From a candidate division TM6 bacterium GW2011_GWE2_36_25 (lineage in GTDB: Bacteria; Babelota; Babeliae; Babelales; UBA12409), in assembly GCA_000991575.1 (NCBI GenBank), contig LBRU01000013.1:1-40835 (forward strand): a DNA stretch of 40,835 nt, in the 5' to 3' direction. Below are positions 25,831 through 34,280 of this stretch, in pieces. A program made the position numbers and the translations under genes. Under the pieces are notes generated by a model. That model made no database searches and was not told the DNA's origin. It worked only from the letters and a program-made list of their open reading frames with translations. Position 1 is the stretch's first letter. The number at the start of each line of letters is the position of its first letter.

Positions 25831-28353
25831 TTACGCCTTCATGAGGTGATAATAAATTATTTTCACTAATTCATTTACGACAAAGTACAGTATTACTAAT
25901 CCAATAATAAGCAACATAAGTGGTATTGGTAATACAATAAAATGAAGATAATCATCGGCCCAACGCAAATAAGGCAAACTGATTGTTACCACGCAAACTA
26001 GAAGCGATAAAGATAACAATAATATTCCTGGTTTAGGGCCTCGCCAAAATGGTTTTTTCACACGCATGGAAAAAATAAAAACAATCTCAGTTAATGCACT
26101 CAAGACAAACCATGCGGTCTGTAACATAATGGGGGAATAGCGCACAAAAATAACAAAACACATCAAATCAAATACTGTGCTAACAAATCCAAAAACAGTT
26201 CCCACCATTCCTAAATCTTTCACATTATATTTTCCCGGCAAGCGCAATTCTTCAGCATCAACATCATCAGTTGCAAGGGTAATTAATGGAAAATCACTTA
26301 AAAAATTCAACAAAAGAATCTGCACTGGCAACATGGGAACAAATGGAATAAAAAGGGAAGCAATTGCAAGTGAATAAAAATTGCCCATATTTGCTGAAAT
26401 CGTAATACGAATATATTTGAGAATATTAGCAATTATTTTGCGTCCTTCCTCAATCGCTTGAATAACAATAAAAAGACTATGCTTCATCAATAAAATATCA
26501 GCCGCTTCTCGTGCAACATCAACTGCATTATCAACCACCAGTGAAACATGCGCTAATTTTAATGCCGGAACATCATTAATACCATCACCTAAAAATGCTA
26601 CAGGAAATTTCTCTTGCAATATTTGAATAATTTCACACTTTTGCTGGGGTAAAATGCGTGCAAAAACGGCATTATTAAAAACCAAATCATTTTTTTTACT
26701 CCACGATGCATTTTCAAACATATCACCCGTAACGACCGCAGACGCATCCTTGATAAGACCTATTTTTTGCGCAACAGCACCGCATACCAATGGTGTATCA
26801 CCGCTAATAATTTTAATTTGAAGATTTAACGTCTGAGCTCGTCTCACAGCCTCAAGAGCACTATTTTTTATGGGATCAGCAAATGCCACTAAACCTATCA
26901 ATTGCAGTTTATAATTAAATGCGGCTAAATTTTCTGGCACATGAGAAAGTGATTGTTTTGCAACAGCCAAAATGCGATTACCTTGTGATTCTTGCTCGTC
27001 TAACCATTTTTGTAGTGGCACCAACTGTTCTCGAGAAAGCGAACATATTTTTATAATCGTTTCACAAGAACCACGCACCAACACTTCATAATTCCCGTCC
27101 TGATGAACCAAGACAATGTTTCGGCGCAAATTCGCATCAAACGGAATCTCCTTTATTTTTTTATAGGTCTTATATGTTTCTTTTTCTTGTTCTGACAAAA
27201 ATTGCCATAATGCCAATTCAAACCCCGTTTTTGCTTTTTCTACTTTTTCAAGTGAAATACTCGCGGCTAACATCTGCCAAAATACGGTATCAGCTGATCC
27301 ATAAACTGAAACAACTTTTAAACTATTTTCAGTAATCGTTCCTGTTTTATCCAAGCAAATAACTTGTGCAGCCCCAAGATCTTCTAAAGCAGACAACCGC
27401 TTGATAATAACTTGTCTCTTTTTTGCCAAAAAAGATGCACCTCGGGACAAACTCACCACCACTATTACGGGCAACGCCTCAGGAATAGCGCTCGTCGCTA
27501 ATGCTGCAATGAAAATTATAAATTCAAAAGACGAAAACGTCGGCCCTTTAATGATCAAATGAGCAATAGAAACCAAAGCAAGAACAATAAAAATAAATTT
27601 GAGCAAAAAACGACTCAACTGTGTCGTCCCTTTTACCAAAGAACTTTCATGATTATTTTTGGCAACCTGAGCCAACGCACCAAACTGTGTATTTTTTCCC
27701 GTTGCAAAAACAACCGCAATAGCTTTCCCACTTAAAATAGTTGTTCCGGTAAATAAAATATTTTTTGCATCAAAAACTGTTATCTCTTTTTTGGAAGAAA
27801 TTGATTCAGTCTTTCTAATCGGATTAGATTCTCCCGTAAGCGTTGCTTCATCAACGGTACAATTTTCTTCAGAGATCATTCGCGCATCTGCGGGAACAAT
27901 ATCTCCGGGATACAACAATAAAATATCACCAGGAACTAAGGTAGATACGAGCACTTCTTGCTCTTTGCCATCACGCAAAACAGTCGTAAAGCGGCGCAAA
28001 AAATGCCTCATCGATTGAAACTCTTTATACGCACTAAATTCTTGATAAAAAGAGATTGCAATATTAATTAAGATAATTAATCCTAAAATTATCGCATCAA
28101 CGTATGCGCCAAGAAAAATATAGAGCAAAACAATCGCAAAAAATATAAGCATAAAGAGTGACGTTGTTTGACGTACAAGCAATGCAAGCCATGTAATTCT
28201 CTTTTCCGGAATTTCATTTTTACCATATTTTTTCAATAATGAAATAATATCTGCTGTTGCCAAGCCCAATTCGGAAGATGTGTGCAATTCCTCAATAACT
28301 TCAGAACTCTCTTTGTGTGAAAAATGAGAAAAGCTATTTTTTTGCTCAATCAT
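25831..28353 (-). CDS. Cation-transporting P-type ATPase, possibly MgtA-like
   Basis: The 840-residue pump has a cation-ATPase N-terminal domain (SELGLATADIISLLKKYG), then the actuator TLTGESNP, the phosphorylation loop CLDKTGTIT with Asp335, the nucleotide-binding domain, the hinge FLGDGINDVPAL, and about ten membrane helices. The membrane motif ahead of the P domain is PEALP. The C-terminal LLNFLSDFPLITLATDDVD resembles the MgtA/P3B pattern (N.L.D......D.VD) more than Ca2+ pumps, so Mg2+ import is the better guess, though Ca2+ cannot be excluded. It follows the lipoprotein gene by 42 bases, likely in one transcript with brnQ. Confidence 0.8.
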   Translation of the reverse strand: MIEQKNSFSHFSHKESSEVIEELHTSSELGLATADIISLLKKYGKNEIPEKRITWLALLVRQTTSLFMLIFFAIVLLYIFLGAYVDAIILGLIILINIAISFYQEFSAYKEFQSMRHFLRRFTTVLRDGKEQEVLVSTLVPGDILLLYPGDIVPADARMISEENCTVDEATLTGESNPIRKTESISSKKEITVFDAKNILFTGTTILSGKAIAVVFATGKNTQFGALAQVAKNNHESSLVKGTTQLSRFLLKFIFIVLALVSIAHLIIKGPTFSSFEFIIFIAALATSAIPEALPVIVVVSLSRGASFLAKKRQVIIKRLSALEDLGAAQVICLDKTGTITENSLKVVSVYGSADTVFWQMLAASISLEKVEKAKTGFELALWQFLSEQEKETYKTYKKIKEIPFDANLRRNIVLVHQDGNYEVLVRGSCETIIKICSLSREQLVPLQKWLDEQESQGNRILAVAKQSLSHVPENLAAFNYKLQLIGLVAFADPIKNSALEAVRRAQTLNLQIKIISGDTPLVCGAVAQKIGLIKDASAVVTGDMFENASWSKKNDLVFNNAVFARILPQQKCEIIQILQEKFPVAFLGDGINDVPALKLAHVSLVVDNAVDVAREAADILLMKHSLFIVIQAIEEGRKIIANILKYIRITISANMGNFYSLAIASLFIPFVPMLPVQILLLNFLSDFPLITLATDDVDAEELRLPGKYNVKDLGMVGTVFGFVSTVFDLMCFVIFVRYSPIMLQTAWFVLSALTEIVFIFSMRVKKPFWRGPKPGILLLSLSLLVCVVTISLPYLRWADDYLHFIVLPIPLMLLIIGLVILYFVVNELVKIIYYHLMKA

Positions 28354-28395
28354 CTCACCCTTTTTTATTTACTTCATATCTATTGACTAAATTTA

Positions 28396-28995
28396 TTAAT
28401 CCTTTAATTTTTCCGTCAATAAATTCAATCTTTTTTCAGTCTCTAAGACACGTTCTCTTAAATCTTCGATTTCTCGTGAAGCAAAATCAGCAGCACTTTC
28501 AATCAAACCACATTTTTGGTACCGTGCACATTCTTTTTCATAGTGAGGATGAATAAAAATAATTTTTCTTAAATTATCAAGTCTTTCAATCAAATGAGAC
28601 ATGTTTTGTTTAAAGTCATCATTTTCAAAAAATTTTAAGCGACTACTCAAAAATTTTATCTTGGCTTCAATATCATCTAATACTTTTAAAAAGGGATATG
28701 CTCGATAACGGTTTAAAAATGTTAATTGATAATCAGCTTTATATGATTCACCATGCATCATAATTAATTCACGCAACTCTTCGAATAAAATTTGCTTCTG
28801 CTTAAAAGGTGCTGATTGACATTGATCAGTAATCTCAAGTTCAGCTTTATAAGCCTCTTCGATTTCTGTTACATGATTTTTTATCCTCACCTTTTCGCGA
28901 TCAGCAACTTTTTGATGATTGCATCCAACCAGACAGAAACCAATTAAAAAAACCCAACGTATCGCAATATTTTTAAATAAAAAATTTGTACACAT
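28396..28995 (-). CDS. Predicted lipoprotein, helical, unknown function
   Basis: A 199-residue protein with an N-terminal signal and lipobox LVGC (Cys near residue 25), so lipid anchoring is predicted. The rest is strongly charged and helical, likely coiled coil, with several heptad-like stretches (DFASREIEDLRERVLETEKR). I recognise no family. Its start overlaps the end of brnQ by 23 bases in another frame, which implies coupled expression. Confidence 0.7.
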   Translation of the reverse strand: MCTNFLFKNIAIRWVFLIGFCLVGCNHQKVADREKVRIKNHVTEIEEAYKAELEITDQCQSAPFKQKQILFEELRELIMMHGESYKADYQLTFLNRYRAYPFLKVLDDIEAKIKFLSSRLKFFENDDFKQNMSHLIERLDNLRKIIFIHPHYEKECARYQKCGLIESAADFASREIEDLRERVLETEKRLNLLTEKLKD

Positions 28996-30148
28996 ACATA
29001 CTCAATGACAATAAAAATGTTACCAAAACCGGTCCTTTAATTGGACGAAACCCTATCACTTTATACGCTAAATTACAAAGAGTTGTAACAATAATAATGG
29101 GATAAATAATGCTTGCAATAGGCCCAACTGTTACTTTGATAATTTGGTCGAGCCCTAAATTACAGGGCAACAGACTCATCGCGATTACCAACAAAAGTGA
29201 TGGAGCATAACCAATGCGACTTTTAAACACAGCGACTTGTAAATATTCAGCAACAACAGCAAGTAATGCAATCGCTGTTGAAAAACACGCCATCAAAACC
29301 GCCGTTGCAACAATAAAACTACCCTGTTGTCCCATTATTTTAAATGAGACTTCTCGGAACAATTCTCCAATATTAACGTGCTCCAAACCATGACTATGAA
29401 GAAAGCCTAATAAAGCAAGACCAATATACACAAAACCTAATAATATACTTCCAATCAAACCTCCCTTAAGACCCGTAATTGCAAAATGAGTTAATTCAAA
29501 ACGAGATGCATGTTTTACATTCTGTTTCATAATGGTTAAAACAATCGATCCAAAAAAAATGGTTCCCAAAAGATCAAGCGTTGAAAAACCCAATTTCAAA
29601 TTCGCAACAAAATCTTTCAATGGTGAAACTGTAGTTTCTATAATCTGTCCCGGAACCAAAAGTCCTTTTATCAAAATGACTAATAATGAACCTAAAAGCA
29701 GTGGACTTATAATATAACCGAGCAGATCAATAATTCTACTTTCACGCACTGTTCCCAAAAAAGAGATCAATAAAAAAAAGATACTAAAAGTTAATATACC
29801 AACCGTTGGAATAAAAGGATTCAGCATGGTGTAAGATAATGTTACGATCCGTGGAATTCCAATAACGGGCCCAAGAACCAACATGCAAACAAGAATAAGC
29901 AATTGCCCGGGAATTTTGCCTAAGCGATTAAAAAATCTATCGTAATCACCATCAAATAAAATTATTGCGACCAAACCAGCCAGAGGCAATAAAATAGCGG
30001 TTATCAAAAAACCAAACATCGCTGGAACAAAATTTTTACCTGAAGTTAAACCAACTTTAATGGGGAAAATGAGATTTCCCGCACCAAAAAGCATTGAAAA
30101 TATCGCTAATCCAACGATAACTACGTGCGATTGTAAAATTCTTCTCAT
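28973..30148 (-). CDS. brnQ: Branched-chain amino acid transporter BrnQ (LIV-II)
   Basis: The 391-residue protein has about 11-12 membrane helices. Family landmarks are FSMLFGAGNLIFPIKVGL near the N-terminus and LVLGPVIGIPRIVTLSY. It would bring in Leu, Ile and Val with Na+ or H+, consistent with dependence on a host for amino acids. AGGA stands nine bases before the ATG. A short open frame and a hairpin lie between its promoter candidate and its start. It heads a likely operon with the lipoprotein and the P-type ATPase. Confidence 0.93.
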   Translation of the reverse strand: MRRILQSHVVIVGLAIFSMLFGAGNLIFPIKVGLTSGKNFVPAMFGFLITAILLPLAGLVAIILFDGDYDRFFNRLGKIPGQLLILVCMLVLGPVIGIPRIVTLSYTMLNPFIPTVGILTFSIFFLLISFLGTVRESRIIDLLGYIISPLLLGSLLVILIKGLLVPGQIIETTVSPLKDFVANLKLGFSTLDLLGTIFFGSIVLTIMKQNVKHASRFELTHFAITGLKGGLIGSILLGFVYIGLALLGFLHSHGLEHVNIGELFREVSFKIMGQQGSFIVATAVLMACFSTAIALLAVVAEYLQVAVFKSRIGYAPSLLLVIAMSLLPCNLGLDQIIKVTVGPIASIIYPIIIVTTLCNLAYKVIGFRPIKGPVLVTFLLSLSMYVYKFFI

Positions 30149-30201
30149 CTAAAAATCCTAAATTTAAATCTAAAAAATTTTATTTTTTAAAATGATATTT
30201 T

Positions 30202-30234
30202 TTAAAACAAAATAGATATGCCCTCATAAGGGCA
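30202..30234 (-). terminator. Attenuator-like hairpin upstream of brnQ
   Basis: On the minus strand TGCCCT-TATG-AGGGCA forms a perfect six-pair stem, followed by a T-rich tail TATCTATTTTGTTTT. It contains the stop codon of the 31-codon open frame and lies about 70 bases before brnQ. The tail is not a pure T run, so termination strength is uncertain. Confidence 0.45.
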
Positions 30235-30319
30235 CGGTACAGATGAGAGTGGAAACCAACCACCGAAAAAGAGACAACCTCTTACTACTTTGAGAATGCC
30301 AAGGCTTATTCTTTGCCAT
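30224..30319 (-). CDS. 31-residue open frame ahead of brnQ, possible leader peptide
   Basis: ATG at 30319 is preceded by GGAG at five bases. The frame begins MAKNKPWHSQSSKR and continues with a hydrophobic tail LSLFRWLVSTLICTVPL, in which eight of the last 17 residues are Leu, Ile or Val. The stop lies within a stable hairpin upstream of brnQ, and a promoter candidate stands 45 bases upstream. This arrangement is what translational attenuation by branched-chain amino acids would look like. It could equally be a small membrane peptide or a chance frame. Confidence 0.4.
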   Translation of the reverse strand: MAKNKPWHSQSSKRLSLFRWLVSTLICTVPL

Positions 30320-30363
30320 AACTTCTCCAATTAAATTATTTTTAAAAAGCACTGCTTGTTTTT

Positions 30364-30392
30364 AATATATCGACTTTATATCGTTTAGACAA
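30364..30392 (-). promoter_or_regulatory. Promoter candidate for the brnQ operon
   Basis: Read on the minus strand: TTGTCT (30392-30387), 17 bases, TATATT (30369-30364), with 4/6 and 5/6 matches. It points to the short open frame and brnQ. The gap 30149-30476 otherwise holds only that frame, its hairpin and the ppsA ribosome site. Confidence 0.5.
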
Positions 30393-30476
30393 CCAAGAAA
30401 AATTTTTGAACTTTTCTTGTACTTCAATCACAAAATTAATGATACTACAAATAAAAATGGCATAATTGGAGCCTTA

Positions 30477-32861
30477 ATGAAGTATATAAAAATTTTCAAT
30501 CATATTCGCATGACCGATCTTACAACCGTTGGTGGAAAAAACGCATCACTCGGCCAAATGATTCATGATTTAAGTAAAAAAAACATTAAAATTCCAGACG
30601 GCTTTGCAAGTACGGCAGATGCATATTGGTATTTCATTGATAATAATAATTTACGCAAACCGATTCAAGAATTAATGGAAAAAATCAGTAACCTAAAAGA
30701 CACAAACCTCGTACAAAAAACAAGTTCACACATAAGAAAATTAATCGAATCTCATCCCATTCCAACAGATCTTGAAAAAGAATTAATCACTGCTTATGAA
30801 AAATTATGTAAAAATAAAAATTGCCCCGTAGCTGTTCGATCTTCAGCAACAGCAGAAGATTTGCCAACTGCATCATTTGCGGGCCAACAAGAAACTTTTT
30901 TAAATGTTCGAGGAGCAAAAGAACTTCTCCATGCATGGCGAAAATGCATCTCCTCACTTTTCACACCGCGAGCGATTGTTTATCGCATAAATAATAAATT
31001 TGATTATCGTAAAATTGCGCTCTCTGTTGGCGTGCAAGAGATGATTGAATCTCAAACTTCAGGAGTCGCTTTTACTCTTGATACTGAATCGGGATTCAAA
31101 GATGTTGTATTTATCAACTCCGCCTATGGCCTGGGTGAAAACATTGTCCAAGGAAAAGTTAATCCCGATGAATTTTATGTTCATAAACCAACACTTGAAG
31201 AAGGATATAAACCAATTTTATCCAAAACCCTTGGCACAAAAAAAATCAAAGCCATTTACGCCAAAAAAGGAATAAAAAACATACCCGTTCCACAAAAAGA
31301 ACGTGAACAATTTTCCTTAACTAATGATAATATTTTAAGTATTGCGCGTATGTCGATTGATATTGAACAGCTCTATTCTCAAAAAAATAAAAAATGGACT
31401 CCAATGGACATTGAATGGGCACAGGATAAAAAAGGAGATATTTATATTGTTCAAGCCAGACCAGAGACAGTCCAAAGTCAAAAAAAAGAAAATATTCTTA
31501 TCAAATACTCATTAAATGCATCAGCGCAAGAACTCGAAAAAAAATTACTCTTAACTGGCCAATCGATTGGACAAAAAATTGCTGCTGGTCCAGTTTGCAT
31601 CATTCAAAATGTTCATGAAAGTAAAAAAATGAAGGAGGGGGCTATCCTTGTCACAGAAATGACCGATCCCGATTGGGTCCCTCTCATGAAAAAAGCTTCC
31701 GCCATTATTACTGACCGCGGAGGAAGGACGTGTCATGCGGCAATTGTAAGTCGCGAATTAGGAATTCCAGCTATCGTTGGAACTGAAAAAGCAACATCAT
31801 TATTGAAAAACAATCAAAAAGTAACGCTTGACTGCAGTCAAGGAGAAACGGGTTATATTTATGATAGCATCATCCCTTTTACGCGCAAAGAAATTGAACT
31901 CAAAAAACTGCCAAAAACTTCAACTAAAATTCTTATAAATATCGCTCAAGCTGAAAGAGCTTTTGCATTATCCTTTTTACCTGTTCAAGGGGTAGGCCTG
32001 GCTCGCTTAGAATTTATCATTTCTCAGAATATCAAAATTCATCCTCTTGCATTAATTCAACAAAAAAATTTACCAAAATCACTTGTTTCACAAATAAAAA
32101 AATTAATTTTTGCCTACAAAAATCCCAAAGATTATTTTATTGATACTTTAGCTGAAGAAGTCGCTACTATTGCTGCTGCTTTTTGGCCACATGAAGTCAT
32201 CGTGCGTCTTTCAGATTTTAAAAGTAATGAATACCGCGATTTAATTGGTGGAACCTATTTCGAACCACATGAAGAAAATCCGATGCTCGGATTGCGCGGC
32301 GCATCTCGTTATTATAGCGATTTCTATAAAGAGGCTTTTGCTCTTGAATGCAAAGCACTAAAAAAAGCACGTGAAGTCAAAGGTTTCAAAAATATTAAAA
32401 TTATGATTCCCTTTGTACGAACCGTAGAAGAAGCACAAAAAACTATTCAGATTATGAAAAAACATGGTTTAACGCCAGGAAAAGAAAATTTGGAATTAGT
32501 GATGATGTGTGAAATCCCCTCAAATGTAATTTTGATGAATCAATTCAGTAAGTTTTTTGATGGATTCTCAATTGGTTCAAATGATTTAACACAATTAACA
32601 CTTGGCGTTGATCGTGATGCAGCATCATTAGCACAACTTTTTGATGAACGAGATGAAGCGGTAAAAAAACTTATTGAGATGGCAATTACGAGTGCTCATA
32701 AAAACAAACGGTTTATTGGCATCTGTGGTCAAGCACCATCAGATTATCTCGATTTTGGCCGATGGCTCATCAAAGAAAAGATTGATTCAATTTCACTCAA
32801 TCCTGATGCAGTTATTCCATTTTTACAAACGTTCCGTTTGATTGACAAGCTTCCAGCTTGA
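30477..32861 (+). CDS. ppsA: Phosphoenolpyruvate synthase
   Basis: Converts pyruvate and ATP to PEP, AMP and phosphate. The N-terminal ATP-binding domain has VGGKNASLGQM and VAVRSSATAEDLPTASFAGQ. The swivelling domain carries the phosphohistidine in DRGGRTCHAAIVSRELG (His420, close to E. coli His421). The C-terminal barrel has GSNDLTQLTLGVDRD and ICGQAPSDY. I start at ATG 30477, five bases after TTGGAG; an in-frame ATG at 30417 adds 20 residues with no ribosome site. At 794 residues the length fits the family (792 in E. coli). It suggests gluconeogenic use of host pyruvate or amino acids. Confidence 0.95.
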   Translation: MKYIKIFNHIRMTDLTTVGGKNASLGQMIHDLSKKNIKIPDGFASTADAYWYFIDNNNLRKPIQELMEKISNLKDTNLVQKTSSHIRKLIESHPIPTDLEKELITAYEKLCKNKNCPVAVRSSATAEDLPTASFAGQQETFLNVRGAKELLHAWRKCISSLFTPRAIVYRINNKFDYRKIALSVGVQEMIESQTSGVAFTLDTESGFKDVVFINSAYGLGENIVQGKVNPDEFYVHKPTLEEGYKPILSKTLGTKKIKAIYAKKGIKNIPVPQKEREQFSLTNDNILSIARMSIDIEQLYSQKNKKWTPMDIEWAQDKKGDIYIVQARPETVQSQKKENILIKYSLNASAQELEKKLLLTGQSIGQKIAAGPVCIIQNVHESKKMKEGAILVTEMTDPDWVPLMKKASAIITDRGGRTCHAAIVSRELGIPAIVGTEKATSLLKNNQKVTLDCSQGETGYIYDSIIPFTRKEIELKKLPKTSTKILINIAQAERAFALSFLPVQGVGLARLEFIISQNIKIHPLALIQQKNLPKSLVSQIKKLIFAYKNPKDYFIDTLAEEVATIAAAFWPHEVIVRLSDFKSNEYRDLIGGTYFEPHEENPMLGLRGASRYYSDFYKEAFALECKALKKAREVKGFKNIKIMIPFVRTVEEAQKTIQIMKKHGLTPGKENLELVMMCEIPSNVILMNQFSKFFDGFSIGSNDLTQLTLGVDRDAASLAQLFDERDEAVKKLIEMAITSAHKNKRFIGICGQAPSDYLDFGRWLIKEKIDSISLNPDAVIPFLQTFRLIDKLPA

Positions 32862-32913
32862 CCGGATAGCTTACATAATGTTTTATCTACAGTAACAGCA
32901 CAAGCTTATTTCT

Positions 32914-33048
32914 TTATCTTCTTGCTGCACGTAATCCATATGCAGTATGCGCATGATACGCATAACCTGTTCCATATAATTCTTCAGCAGTAACTGCACC
33001 AAGAGAAATAAGATTAAGCGTCATGATGCAAAGTAAGAAAACCTTCAT
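32914..33048 (-). CDS. 44-residue secreted peptide, unknown
   Basis: The minus strand carries GGAGGAG directly before an ATG that opens a 44-codon frame. The first 21 residues form a textbook signal peptide (MKVFLLCIMTLNLISLGAV then TA), leaving a mature peptide EELYGTGYAYHAHTAYGLRA plus ARR. This is rich in Tyr, His, Ala and Gly, with YAYHAHTAYG nearly repeating. I know no family. The strong ribosome site and signal argue that it is real. The remainder of the 32862-33165 gap has no other gene. Confidence 0.65.
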   Translation of the reverse strand: MKVFLLCIMTLNLISLGAVTAEELYGTGYAYHAHTAYGLRAARR

Positions 33049-33165
33049 TTTCTCCTCCATTTTTACATCAAATTTGAAATCTACAATAAGTTTAAATTTT
33101 TAAAATGATTAATAGCAATGATTTTAACTTAAAATCACTGCTATTAACTTATATAAAAAGAAATA

Positions 33166-34095
33166 TTATAAACCTAATTCTTTGACCTTCGAAATTTTTT
33201 GCAAAAAATCTAAACCATAGCGACGCATCAATTCATCTTCCATAAACCGACGAATATCGCCATTGTACTGTTTTGAATCTAATGAAGATGCGATTACCGC
33301 CTTAATCCAACCTTTTGGATTACCAATATCATGACGCGTACCATCAACTTTATAAGCAATAACTTTTTCTCCATGTGCTAACATATGCGCAATAGCATCA
33401 GTCAATTGATATTCACCCTTTGCACCCGGTTTAATAGCTTTGAGAGATTCAAAAAGTTTTGGCGATAACACATAGCGCCCATTTAACGCCAAATTCGATG
33501 GAATTTCTTCAAATTTTGGTTTCTCTACTAAAGTTGCAATTTCAACCGTTTTATCATCAATCCAATTTTTTATTGCCACACAACCGAGTGCACAAATTTG
33601 CTCGCGAGGAACTTCCGATACGCCAACAACGGAAGCTTTTTCTCGTTGAGCGACTTCAATGAGCTGTTTTAAGCCAGGCGTTGTATCACAAAAAAGCAAT
33701 TCGTCGGGAAGAATAATGCCAACGTATTCATCTTTGACAAGCGGCGCAGCCATTGAAATTGCATGACCTAAACCCTTTGGTTCAGGTTGTGGAACATAGG
33801 TAAATGATGCAGGCAAATTCGCCTTTTCAAAATAATCGATAATTGCATATTTGCGTGCCCCCGCAATCATAATGACATCAGTACAACCACTCGCAATTGC
33901 TTCACGCACCACGTGTTCAATCGCAGGCGCATCTCCTAATGGCAACAGTTCTTTAGGCATCGATCTTGACCATGGAAAAAATCGCGTTCCTAATCCCGCA
34001 GCCGGAATAATAACTTTTTTAACATCCATTACAGCTCCTCGAGTAGACAATAATAAAACTGACATGCATCCAAGTATGATTTTTTTACTTAACAT
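33166..34095 (-). CDS. UTP--glucose-1-phosphate uridylyltransferase homologue with export signal, copy 1
   Basis: The catalytic domain is clear: VKKVIIPAAGLGTRFFPW, SMPKELLPLGD, GLGHAISMA, LPDELLF for the metal-binding Asp, VEKPKFEEIPSN, GRYVLSPK, GEYQLTDAI and RHDIGNPKGWIKA. It would make UDP-glucose. Ahead of it is a hydrophobic segment, MLSKKIILGCMSVLLLSTRG, not found in cytosolic GalU. The ATG at 34095 has AAAGGAG at a proper distance and so is translated. A second ATG at 34029 (MDVKK) also has GAGGAG five bases upstream and would give a normal cytosolic enzyme, so two forms are possible. An open frame reaching 34242 runs through a repeat and is rejected as the start. About 55-60 percent identical by eye to the next gene. 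Confidence 0.85.
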   Translation of the reverse strand: MLSKKIILGCMSVLLLSTRGAVMDVKKVIIPAAGLGTRFFPWSRSMPKELLPLGDAPAIEHVVREAIASGCTDVIMIAGARKYAIIDYFEKANLPASFTYVPQPEPKGLGHAISMAAPLVKDEYVGIILPDELLFCDTTPGLKQLIEVAQREKASVVGVSEVPREQICALGCVAIKNWIDDKTVEIATLVEKPKFEEIPSNLALNGRYVLSPKLFESLKAIKPGAKGEYQLTDAIAHMLAHGEKVIAYKVDGTRHDIGNPKGWIKAVIASSLDSKQYNGDIRRFMEDELMRRYGLDFLQKISKVKELGL

Positions 34096-34168
34096 TGCAA
34101 CTCCTTTATAATCGTCATCGGATTCTCTTTCTTTATTTTCAATAACAGTCACCAACAAAAACTTCTTC

Positions 34169-34280
34169 GCTCGTCCTGATGCTTCGACGTTGCTCAGCAC
34201 TAAAGGCCGCGCTCGTCCTGATGCTTCGACGTTGCTCAGCACTAAAGGCCGCGCTCGTCCTGAGCTTGTCGAAGGATACG
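34169..34280. repeat. Tandem 42-bp repeats plus a related third unit
   Basis: Two identical 42-bp units (34169-34210, 34211-34252), each starting GCTCGTCCTGATGCTTCGAC, are followed by a partial unit GCTCGTCCTGAGCTTGTCGA (34253-34280). All contain variants of a CCTTCGAC..GCTCAGG core, also seen in the 25.5-kb element. Being a multiple of three, the unit keeps reading frames open; it supplies the last residues of the second GalU copy. Confidence 0.85.

Noticed and set aside
30202-30345. T-box or other known riboswitch ahead of brnQ
   Set aside because: No T-box TGGNACCGCG motif or specifier-stem features could be found; a CTGTACCGTGCCC string is only a partial resemblance.
34096-34242. Longer GalU copy 1 starting within the 42-bp repeats
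   Set aside because: Good ribosome sites exist only at 34095 and 34029, and the extra residues are just the translated repeat.
34169-34280. CRISPR array
   Set aside because: Units are adjacent with no spacers and the third is divergent, so it is a tandem repeat.
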